Shown piece after piece: positions 12,535 to 24,600 of a stretch of DNA of 64,000 nucleotides. The position numbers and the translations under genes were made by a program. This stretch comes from Amphiura filiformis (lineage: Eukaryota; Echinodermata; Ophiuroidea; Amphilepidida; Amphiuridae), in NCBI RefSeq assembly GCF_039555335.1, contig NC_092637.1:7584038-7648037 (forward strand), read 5' to 3'. Each line of letters starts with the position of its first letter. The stretch's first letter is position 1. The notes beneath the pieces are model-generated. The model worked only from the letters and a program-made list of their open reading frames with translations. It was not told where the DNA came from and searched no databases.

Positions 12535-12683
12535 TTAATATAACCCAATTACTCCCTTTGTGGTACCCTTCCATGGTGCCCCCACAGGACGTCCTCGCCT
12601 GTCTGCAGGTTTTGCGGTACCTTTAAGCGCTGGTTTTCTTGACTGTCTTGAGTTTCCTTTGGTAGTCCTTCTCCTCCTCTCAC
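12535..12683 (-). CDS. Last exon candidate: basic C-terminal tail
   Basis: The acceptor is TTGCTTCTTACAG on the minus strand. Entered in phase 1 from the upstream exon, it reads about 49 codons to a TAA at 12535-12537. The peptide begins ERRRRTTKGNSRQ and stays rich in Arg, Lys, Gly and Pro, as in a disordered nucleic-acid-binding or nuclear-localisation tail. The other two frames also look partly open, so the frame rests on splice phase alone. Confidence 0.4.
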
Positions 12684-15600
12684 CTGTAAGAAGCAACACA
12701 AGGATAACAAAGTTATTGAAATTACATTAATAACCTCATGAATATACGCAATGTGTTTAATCCAATCACAGATAATAACTTTTAAATATGCAGACAAATG
12801 CGGATTATTGAAAAAGTATAATGACTGAACCTCGTGACGTAGCTAAATATACGCTATACGATGACCGTGCCATGTGACGTGTTATGCTAGTGTGATTGGT
12901 CACTATAGTGATATTTCCTAAATATTTTTTTTTTTTTTAAAGTGGTTGAAAAGAAGCCCAAGATTTCTTATAATCTGCTTATAAACTCTGTATTTACATT
13001 GAGCTATTCCATTTAAAATCCACACTACCCCTGTGGAAGATTTTGGAAAGATCTTTCACAGGGGGAGTATGAATTTCAAATGGAATTAACACATTAGCAA
13101 CTCCATTTGAAACTCACTCTCCCTCCATGAAAGATTCAGGTGGAATATTTCTCAGAGGGTGTATGAAATTCAAATTGAGCTGCCTATGCTCATTCCATTT
13201 GAAATTTGTACTCCCCCTATGGAAGATATTTTCAAAATCTTTCACAGGGGGAGTATGAATTTCAAATGGAATTAACACATTAGCAACTCCATTTGAAACT
13301 CACTCTCCCTCCATGAAAGATTCAGGTGGAATATTTCTCAGAGGGTGTATGAAATTCAAATTGAGCTGCCTATGCTCATTCCATTTGAAATTTGTACTCC
13401 CCCTATGGAAGATATTTTCAAAATCTTTCACAGGGGGAGTATGAATTTCAAATGGAATTAACACATTAGCAACTCCATTTGAAACTCACTCTCCCTCCAT
13501 GACAGATTCAGGTGGAATATTTCTCAGAGGGTGTATGAAATTCAAATGGAGCTGCCTAATATGCTCATTCCATTTGAAATTCATACTCCCCCTATGGAAG
13601 ATATTTTCAATAGCCCAATTGCTTCTTAAATATGCTCATTCCATTTGAAATTCATACTCCCTCTGTGGTAGATATTTCCAAAATCTTCCACAGGGGGAGT
13701 GTGGATTTTAAATGGAATAGCCTCTCACCTGGTGATTGTGAGGAGGAGGATGCCAGGTCTGGTCAGCTTGTTCGTCCCAGGTCATTAAAAGCATCCACTA
13801 ACGTGTCAACATCATTGCTTACAAAGTTATGTAACATGTGAGCCTCTTGTTCCGCTCTCGTCAGTCGACACGTGCCATCCCAGAAGGCTGTCTTCATCTC
13901 ATTGGACTGAAACAAATCAAAATAGCTATGAAAAATCTTGTTACGGTAAATCCAACACAGTGGCGTGTCCAGGGGGCTTTAAGTGCTGAAGCCCCCCGCA
14001 CTTTGTTAAAAATCATGTAAAATTGGCCATTTTTTTGGCAATATTAGCCATTAAGCCCCCTGCAACTCTGAAAGAGGGGCTGAGCCCCCCCGCAGGAAAA
14101 GATCCTGGACACGCCAGTACAACACGTATCATTAACTCTCTAATGCCCCAGATCTTTAAGTTGTTTGTTTTTGTCCAGATTCGAACCCTAGACCGCTAAG
14201 CAGTAAGGTCAGCGACTGATAGCCACAGGTGCTTCACTGGCCCAGCCAACGAAACTGAGCGGATATATCATTTAGGGTGTTTGGGTAATCGCATCACATA
14301 GGACGCATGCATGCACAGTGAATATATTCTAGTATTTTGTAGAACCTGTACCTGGGAGTGTTAGGGTTAATATTGCTTGCACCACAAACATCAACCTATT
14401 TAGGGCAAACCCCTCCCCACTCCCCACCCTCCTGTATCCCTTAATATGAGAATACATACCATATCTACTTCTCTATTCCATATAGCCAAGCATTTCCCAT
14501 TACATATTGGGCATGGTCTAGTCAAGGCAAACCCGCCCCCACTCCCCACCCTCCTGTATCCCTTAATATGAGATTCTATTACCTCCACGACCCATTATTC
14601 AAAATCGCGCACTGTGATTTGTTAAAACGCGTCACGTGAGAGCCCATTATTCTGCAATAATGGGTCAAGCGCTGTAACACATTCTACGCGATACTCGCTG
14701 TCACTTACGCGTATGCGCTCCACCTTGAAGTAAACAACTTAAAATTGTTGTGCCAAAAAATGATATTTTCTCTTTAAATCGCACTATTTTCTGGTAATAG
14801 AATAGAAATAAAGGGTGCAGCATTATCCTTTACACGCAAATAATGTGCCCTCGGCAGTAAAAGCGTTTAAATAATGGGTTCGCTGCGCCTCACCCATTAT
14901 TTACGCTTTTACTGCCTCGACACATTATTTGGGTGTAAAAGATAATGCATTACCCTTTATTTCTTAAATACATACCATATCTACTTCTCTATTCCATATA
15001 GCCAAGCATTTCCCATTACATATTGGGCATGGTCTAGTCAGGGCAAACCCTCCCCCACTCCCCACCCTCCTATATCCCTTAATATGAGAATACATACCAT
15101 ATCTACTTCTCTATTCCATATAGCCAAGCATTTCCCATTACATATTGGGCATGGTCTAGTCAAGGCAAACCCTCCCCCACTCCCCACCCTCCTGTATCCC
15201 TTAATATGAGAATACATACCATATCTATTTCTCTATTCCATATAGCCAAGCATTTCCCATTACATATTGGGCATGGTCTAGTCAGGGCAAACCCTCCCCC
15301 ACTCCCCACCCTCCTGTATCCCTTAATATGAGAATACATACCATATCTATTTCTCTATTCCATAAAGCCAAGCATTTCCCATTACATATTGGGCATGGTC
15401 TAGTCAAGGCAAACCATCCCCCACTCCCCACCCTCCTGTATCCCTTAATATGAGAATACATACCATATCTACTTCTCTATTCCATATAGCCAAGCATTTC
15501 CCATTACATATTGGGCATGGTCTAGTCAGGGCAAACCCCTCCCCACTCCCCACCCTCCTGTATCCCTTAATATGAGAATACATACCATATCTACTTCTCT

Positions 15601-18600
15601 ATTCCATATAGCCAAGCATTTCCCATTACATATTGGGCATGGTCTAGTCAAGGCAAACCCTCCCCACTCCCCCCCCTCCTGTATCCCTTAATATGAGAAT
15701 ACATACCATATCTATTTCTCTATTCCATATAGCCAAGCATTTCCCATTACATATTGGGCATGGTCTAGTCAAGGCAAACCCTCCCCCACTCCCCACCCTC
15801 CTGTATCCCTTAATATGAGAATACATACCATATCTATTTCTCTATTCCATATAGCCAAGCATTTCCCATTACATATTGGGCATGGTCTAGTCAAGGCAAA
15901 CCCTCCCCCACTCCCCACCCTCCTGTATCCCTTAATATGAGAATACATACCATATCTACTTCTCTATCATATAGCCAAGCATTTCCCATTACATATTGGG
16001 CATGGTCTAGTCAGGGCAAACCCCTCCCCACTCCCCACCCTCCTGTATCCCTTAATATGAGAATACATACCATATCTACTTCTCTATTCCATATAGCCAA
16101 GCATTTCCCATTACATATTGGGCATGGTCTAGTCAAGGCAAACCCTCCCCACTCCCCACCCTCCTGTATCCCTTAATATGAGAATACATACCATATCTAC
16201 TTCTCTATTCCATATAGCCAAGCATTTCCCATTACATATTGGGCATGGTCTAGTCAGGGCAAACCCTCCCCCACTCCCCACCCTCCTGTATCCCTTAATA
16301 TGAGAATACATACCATATCTACTTCTCTATTCCATATAGCCAAGCATTTCCCATTACATATTGGGCATGGTCTAGTCAAGGCAAACCCTCCCCCACTCCC
16401 CACCCTCCTGTATCCCTTAATATGAGAATACATACCATATCTACTTCTCTATTCCATATAGCCAAGCATTTCCCATTACATATTGGGCATGGTCTAGTCA
16501 AGGCAAACCCTCCCCCACTCCCCACCCTCCTGTATCCCTTAATATGAGAATACATACCATATCTATTTCTCTATTCCATATAGCCAAGCATTTCCCATTA
16601 CATATTGGACATGGTCTAGTTAGGGCAAACCCTCCCCCACTCCCCACCCTCCTGTATCCCTTAATATGAGAATACATACCATATCTACTTCTCTATTCCA
16701 TATAGCCAAGCATTTCCCATTACATATTGGGCATGGTCTAGTCAAGGCAAACCCTCCCCCACTCCCCACCCTCCTGTATCCCTTAATATGAGAATACATA
16801 CCATATCTACTTCTCTATTCCATATAGCCAAGCATTTCCCATTACATATTGGGCATGGTCTAGTCAGGGCAAACCCTCCCCCACTCCCCACCCTCCTGTA
16901 TCCCTTAATATGAGAATACATACCATATCTACTTCTCTATTCCATGTAGCCAAGCATTTCCCATTACATATTGGGCATGGTCTAGTCAGGGCAAACCCCC
17001 CCACTCCCCACCCTCCTGTATCCCTTAATATGAGAATACATACCATATCTACTTCTCTATTCCATGTAGCCAAGCATTTCCCATTACATATTGGACATGG
17101 TCTAGTTAGGGCAAACCCTTCCCCACTCCCCACCCTCCTGTATCCCTTAATATGAGAATACATACCATATCTACTTCTCTATTCCATGTAGCCAAGCATT
17201 TCCCATTACATATTGGGCATGGTCTAGTCAAGGCAAACCCTCCCCCACTCCCCACCCTCCTGTATCCCTTAATATGAGAATACATACCATATCTACTTCT
17301 CTATTCCATATAGCCAAGCATTTCCCATTACATATTGGACATGGTCTAGTCAAGGCAAACCCTCCCCCACTCCCCACCCTCCTGTATCCCTTAATATACA
17401 AAATATATTAAATGTAATTATGTTCCAACAAATTTTGATGACAATAGAGACTTGATCTCAATTGATAAGAATAAGGATGCTTGTGATGTTAATTCTTTGA
17501 ACTTTCATACAACAGGAAATGTGATTGACAGTATAACTTCAAATAATAATTTAAAAAAATGTGCTGCCAAAGATATATCATCTTCTTTTGCTAGTCATTC
17601 TGAGAATTCTATTTGTGGAACTTGTAATTGTAAAATAAGAGCATCCCAATCTGAAACCACTTGTATTCAATGCTCTCTAAATTACCATATTGATTGTGTA
17701 TCTATTGAAAATGATAATGCCTCTTACTGGTGCCACTCATGCTTTTACAGAACATGTCTCATTGAACTTCCTTTTTGTAATGAACCATTTATTGATTATA
17801 ATTGTAAAGTGTCTAAAGGGTTTACAATTGCTCATCTTAACATTCAAAGTTTACGAAACAAAGTGGACCATGTCAGAATTCTACTTGATGAAAATAATAT
17901 TGATATTTTGTGCTTGACAGAAACTTGGCTGAATAATGATGATAATGATAGTAATATTACAATTGAAGGATTTAAATTTTGTAGACTTGATAGAACAACA
18001 ATGGAGCATGGTGGATTATTATGTTATGTAAAGATGGTATTGTTTTCAAAGAGAAATCTGATTTGTATGATAATGAAGTTGAAGCTCTCTGGGTTGAGAT
18101 CAATCTTCCTCACACTAGGCCAATTCTCCTTGGAACTGTATACAGAGTTCCTGATTCAAAGGCTGCCTATTTAGACAAATTAGATTTAGTCTTTCAAAAC
18201 TGTACTTCTATTTATGATGATGTTGTAATAGTTGGTGATTTTAATTTGGATTTATGTAAAAAATGTAACAGTAGTAAAATAAATAAAGTTGCTACTCATT
18301 GTAACATGAAGCAACTTATTGATGATTATACACAATTACTGAAACAACCAAAACAAAATTAGATCTTGCTTTTGTTTCTAATCCTAATCGAGTTTCTGAC
18401 TCGGGTGTTCATAGTTTTGGTATCAGCGATCACTCCTTAATATACTTAGTACGGAAAAATAAAAAACCAAAAGCTCCTTCAAAAACAATTAAGTATCGCT
18501 CAATGAAAAAATTTAATGATAATGATTTTATTAACTCTATTAAGGGTAAAAATTGGGATAAGGTTTTAAATTGTAATAATGTTAATGATGCATTAAGTGT

Positions 18601-21600
18601 TTGGAAAGAACTATTCAATGATGTTTGTAATGATCATGCACCTATAAAAGAAAAGCTTGTGAAAGGATCACCACTTCCTGAATGGATTACTAGGGACTTC
18701 ATTCAATTAACTAAAGATAGAGATTACCACTTCAAGAAAGCACACAAAACCAACAATCCTGAAGATTGGAAGACTGCTAAAGTGTTGAGAAATAAGGTTA
18801 ATAATATGAATAAGTCTTTGAAAAAGACTTACTGTTGCAATGCTATTAATGAAAATGTAAATAATTCTAAAAAGTTGTGGTCTACTATTAAAAAGTTGAT
18901 TCCTGACAATAAGTCTTCTGTTCATGCTGTCAAATCAAATGAGGGAATCACAGCTAATGATAAAGAAACTGCGGACAAATTCAATGAGTTTTTGCATCAA
19001 TTGGAAACAGTCTAGCCACTAAATTTAACAGTAATGATTATGATGACAAAGAATGTGCTCTGGGTAATCGTGTTAATGCTCAATTTTGTTTTGATTATAT
19101 TACACCTGAATTTGTCTTTGATGAAATTTGTAAGATGAACAACAGCAAATCACCTGGTATTAGTAATTTCGATGTAAGGCTGCTGCTCAGTTATTTGTAA
19201 ATCTCTGGCTTATATTTGTAATCTTTCGCTTTATACATCTTGTTTTCCAAATGACTGGAAGCAAGCCAAAATTACTCCTATTCATAAGGAGGGTGATAAG
19301 TATGATGTAAATAATTATAGACCAATTTCTGTGCTTCCTGTCCTTTCTAAGATTATTGAGCGAGCTGTTCATGATCAACTTTACAATTTCTTCACTGAAA
19401 ATAGCATTTTAAACCCTTGTCAGTCAGGCTTCAGACGTAATCACTCTACTGCCACTACTCTTATTGATGTTTCCGATTACATTTTAAATAACATGAATCA
19501 GGGTGTTGTCACAGGAGCATTGTTCCTGGACCTCAAAAAAGCTTTTGATACTGTAAATCACAAAATTCTTCTTCAAAAGCTTCATAGCTATGGTGTCACT
19601 GGTAATACTTTAAATTGGTTTAGGTCGTACTTAAGTGGTAGAATACAATCAGTCAATGTTAACTCTACACTCTCTGATTTTAAGAATGTAAACATCGGCA
19701 TTCCACAGGGTTCGATCTTAGGTCCACTGTTGTTTATAATTTATGTTAATTCTCTTCCTGAATGTATTGATTGTAAATGTGTTATGTATGCTGATGATAC
19801 AACTTTGCTTTTCAAATCGTCAGACCCATATGCTCTTCAGACTCAGATGAATGATAGCTTGTTAAAAATTGCTCGGTGGTTTGAAATCAACAAGCTTACT
19901 CTTAACATTAAGAAAACTAAGTACATGCTTTTTGGAACAAATCATACTTTGAAAAATTTTGATGACATTTCACTTATCTATGGTAATGAGTCTATCGAAA
20001 AGGTTGATAAATTTAAGTATTTGGGGGTCATATTTGATCCAATCTTAACTTGGAATGACCATATCAATTATATTTCTTCTGTTATTTCTAAACGTATTGG
20101 TGTCATTCGCAGAGTTAAGTTCTATCTTCCTCCAGCCACATTAAATTTACTTGCCAATGCATTGGTCTTCCCACACTTTGATTATTGCAGTCCTGTTTGG
20201 TCAAACTGCATTTCTGAACATTGTAATTCTCTCCAAATTCTTCAAAACAAACTTGCTCGTGTTCTTTTGTCTGCCGACATTAGAACACCCATTTCTGATA
20301 TGATGAGCACTCTTTCCTGGGACAGATTAAATGTAAGATGGGATAAACAGCTTCTTGTAACTGTTTTTAAATGTCTTCATCATGATGCTCCTTCTTACCT
20401 CTCATGGCAATTTATTTTACTTCTTCAATTCATTCAAAATGTACCAGAAGTCAATCTTGTAATACACTTGTCTTGCCATCTTGGAATAATAATTCAGGGA
20501 AACGAACTTTTTCTTACAGAGGTGCCTCAGTGTGGAACAAACTGCCTTCTGATGTTCGCATTAATCTTACATCAATGAATGTGAATATGTTCAAATCAAA
20601 GATAAGCATATAATTCACACCTTTCCACCTCTGTTAGTACTAAATTTCACTTCCTGTTTGTTAAAATTCATGTTTTATAAAATACATTTTATCATCTTGA
20701 TTTGTAAATGTTACCTACATGTACATATATGTACTCATTGTTCAATTTTGCTTTTCTTTTGTATTATGTAATTTATCTCTTGATATGTAAATTGTTAAAA
20801 TCTTATATAATGTAATTATTATCAGGGTCTCATGGGAGACCAGTTTTTGTAAACTGAATGAAATACCCTGAATAAAGATTGTTATCTATCTATCTATCTA
20901 TCTATGAGAATACATACCATATCTACTTCTCTATTCCATATAGCCAAGCATTTCCCATTACATATTGGACATGGTCTAGTCAAGGCAAACCCTTCCCCAC
21001 TCCCCACCCTCTTGTATCCCTTAATATGAGAATACATACCATATCTACTTCTCTATTCCATGTAGCCAAGCATTTCCCATTACATATTGGGCATGGTCTA
21101 GTCAAGGCAAACCCTCCCCCGCTCCCCACCCTCCTGTATCCCTTAATATGAGAATACATACCATATCTACTTCTCTATTCCATATAGCCAAGCATTTCCC
21201 ATTACATATTGGGCATGGTCTAGTCAAGGCAAACCCTCCCCACTCCCCACCCTCCTGTATCCCTTAATATGAGAATACATACCATATCTACTTCTCTATT
21301 CCATATAGCCAAGCATTTCCCATTACATATTGGGCATGGTCTAGTCAAGGCAAACCCTCCCCCACTCCCCACCCTCCTGTATCCCTTAATATGAGAATAC
21401 ATACCATATCTACTTCTCTATTCCATGTAGCCAAGCATTTCCCATTACATATTGGGCATGGTCTAGTCAAGGCAAACCCTCCCCCACTCCCCACCCTCCT
21501 GTATCCCTTAATATGAGAATACATACCATATCTACTTCTCTATTCCATATAGCCAAGCATTTCCCATTACATATTGGGCATGGTCTAGTCAAGGCAAACC

Positions 21601-24600
21601 CTCCCCCACTCCCCACCCTCCTGTATCCCTTAATATGTGAATACATACCATATCTATTTCTCTATTCCATATAGCCAAGCATTTCCCATTACATATTGGG
21701 CATGGTCTAGTCAGGGCAAACCCTCCCCCACTCCCCACCCTCCTGTATCCCTTAATATGAGAATACATACCATATCTATTTCTCTATTCCATATAGCCAA
21801 GCATTTCCCATTACATATTGGGCATGGTCTAGTCAAGGCAAACCCTCCCCCCTCCCCACCCTCCTGTATCCCTTAATATGAGAATACATACCATATCTAC
21901 TTCTCTATTCCATATAGCCAAGCATTTCCCATTACATATTGGGCATGGTCTAGTCAGGGCAAACCCTCCCCACTCCCCACCCTCCTGTATCCCTTAATAT
22001 GAGAATACATACCATATCTACTTCTCTATTCCATATAGCCAAGCATTTCCCATTACATATTGGGCATGGCCTAGTCAGGGCAAACCCTCCCCCACTCCAC
22101 ACCCCCCTGTATCCCTTAATATGAGAATACATACCATATCTACTTCTCTATTCCATATAGCCAAGCATTTCCCATTACATATTGGGCATGGTCTAGTCAA
22201 GGCAAACCCCTCCCCACTCCCCACCCTCCTGTATCCCTTAATATGAGAATACATACCATATCTACTTCTCTATTCCATATAGCCAAGCATTTCATATTAC
22301 ATATTGGGCATGGTCTAGTCAGGGCAAACCCCTCCCCACTCCCCACCCTCCTGTATCCCTTAATATGAGAATACATACCATATCTACTTCTCTATTCCAT
22401 ATAGCCAAGCATTTCCCATTACATATTGGGCATGGCCTAGTCAGGGCAAACCCTCCCCCACTCCACACCCCCTGTATCCCTTAATATGAGAATACATACC
22501 ATATCTACTTCTCTATTCCATATAGCCAAGCATTTCCCATTACATATTGGGCATGGCCTAGTCAAGGCAAACCCTCCACATTCCTCACATCCCTGAGTGT
22601 ATGTTTGTAATCTCCAACATATGTGACATCTGTAACAAGATCAAATATCATACTCTCTTTATAAAAGAGTAAAAAAATCACTCTCCAAAAGAGCAAAAAT
22701 CATTCCAAAAGAGTGAAAATCACTCCTAAAAGAGTGTTTCAAGGTATGATATACATGTAACAGACATTACTAGAAATAGTGCAATGTCCCTTATATCATA
22801 CCTTGACAGAGTGGTTTTCACTGTTTAAGGTGTGATTTTCACCTCTTTAGGAATGAATTTCATTCTTGTAGGAGTAATTTTCACTCTCTTAGAAATGATT
22901 TCACTCTTTTAGGAGTGATTTTCACTCATTTCACTATTTAAGAGAGTGAATTTTTCACTCTTTTATATCACTTGTGGACTCAATTTACAGCCTCGTCCCC
23001 CACTTTTCTTCATTAAAACTGAGATCAGTAACTTATATTTTTCTCATTACTTAAGTAAAATTTAACAGCCGAGATATGTTTCGTTCAGATGGCATGAACG
23101 AAAACAAAAAATGTAGCACTGCTAAAAATAGTAAGTCCAGTATTTTGATTCAATTCCAAATTTCATGCTACCAGCGATCGAATTCGACGGTATCGCATCG
23201 CAAAATGCGATGCAATTTCCATCAACTGCTATGCACTTTTCCAAAATGCATAGCTAAAAGTGCTATACTGCTATGCAAACATGTGTTTTGCATAGCACAA
23301 ACTGTGATGCAAAAAAATTGACTGAATTCGAACCCTGCATGCTACTACAACTGGATGACTGAGAACATACATCAATTTAAAAACCACCGGAAGTGTACAT
23401 ATGCAATATTCTATGGGGCATTGTTATACACTTTTTTTTGCTTTTCATATCAAATCTGCTAGAGAAATACAATTGAAAATTTGGACACATTATTGCTTAA
23501 ATGGTAGGCTTCACTAAAGAAATAGAGGGTAATGCAGTATCCTTTATGCAAATAATGTGTCCAAGGCAGTAAAAACATAAATAATGGGTGAGGCGCAGCC
23601 GAACCCATTATTTAAACGTTTTTACTGCCAAGGACACATTATTTGCATGTAAATGATAATGCTGCACCCTTTATTTCTATTCTATTACCACAAAATAGTG
23701 CGATTTAAAGAGAAAATATCACTTTTTTTGCCCAAATATTTGAAGTTGTTTACCTCAAGGTGGAGCGCCTACACGTAGCCAAAGCGTAAGTGATAGCAAG
23801 TATTGCAGAACACATAACCAAGCGTAATGCTTTGCGTAGTATGCGTAACGGCGCTAATATACTGCGACACGCTTTGCTGTGCGCTGTGATGCAAGAAGAA
23901 CAAAAAGTTCGTTGCCCTGGCTACTTTATTGCTAATTAATGGTCTTTCACGTGACGCGTTTCAACAAATCACAGTGCGCGATTTTGAATAATGGGTCGTG
24001 GGGTAATAGAATGTAATATATAAAACAGAATATGAAATAATTGGACTACGCCCCTTTCTGATAGTGATAGTGCCTTTAAAGGGCGTGGTCCAATTATTTC
24101 ATATTCTGTTATATCTTACATTGAGGCTGCCTACCATTAAAGCAAAAATTATTTTCCTTCCTCTTTTTCAATTTCCCCCACGCTCTTTCTTCAGTTCTTG
24201 ATAGTGACAAAATATTTATCAAAGAATTTCCATAGGCCTACTTACGTGGAGCAAGTTTCAGAAGACTTGTACTGTTGGCTTGTTGCAGTACTGGATGGCT
24301 GCATAGTGACTTGATTGTTACACACTCCTTCTCCAGGGTGGTAGGATTTATTAGTTTGATCTATAAAGGGGAAAATGTAAATGAAGTACGTAATTTATAA
24401 TAAAGTGGTTGTTAAAGTCAAATGACAATCTAAAACTACATATACTCACAAAAAAATAGAAAAACAGAAAGGAAGGAAGGAAGGAATGAGGGATGGGAGA
24501 GAGTGAGAAAAAGAGAGAGAACGAAGGGAAAATAAAGAAAAAATGGAGGAAGGTAAAAAAGCTAGGTGAATGTAGTTATGACAAATTATGTAATAGTCCA

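Larger units (their letters stand above)
17398..20905 (+). mobile_element. CR1-like non-LTR retrotransposon inside the satellite
   Basis: A 5'-truncated, frameshifted LINE. Order: PHD-like zinc finger, apurinic-like endonuclease, reverse transcriptase, a 3' region with AATAAA-like sequence (20872) and a (TATC)n tail (20883-20904). It lies between satellite halves TTAATAT and GAGAATAC, with no satellite lost and no long target duplication. The domain order and short microsatellite tail fit the CR1/Jockey group; the exact clade is not resolved. Confidence 0.85.

Noticed and set aside
14401-17397. Regular repeats suggested a CRISPR array
   Set aside because: Monomers are contiguous with no unique spacers, and the setting is animal DNA.
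14400-22132. Series of about 60-100-codon frames on both strands (MYSHIKGYRRVGSGGGF..., MRIHTISTSLF...)
   Set aside because: They are translations of the 122-bp satellite. The period is not a multiple of three and variants differ by single-base indels, so they are not genes.
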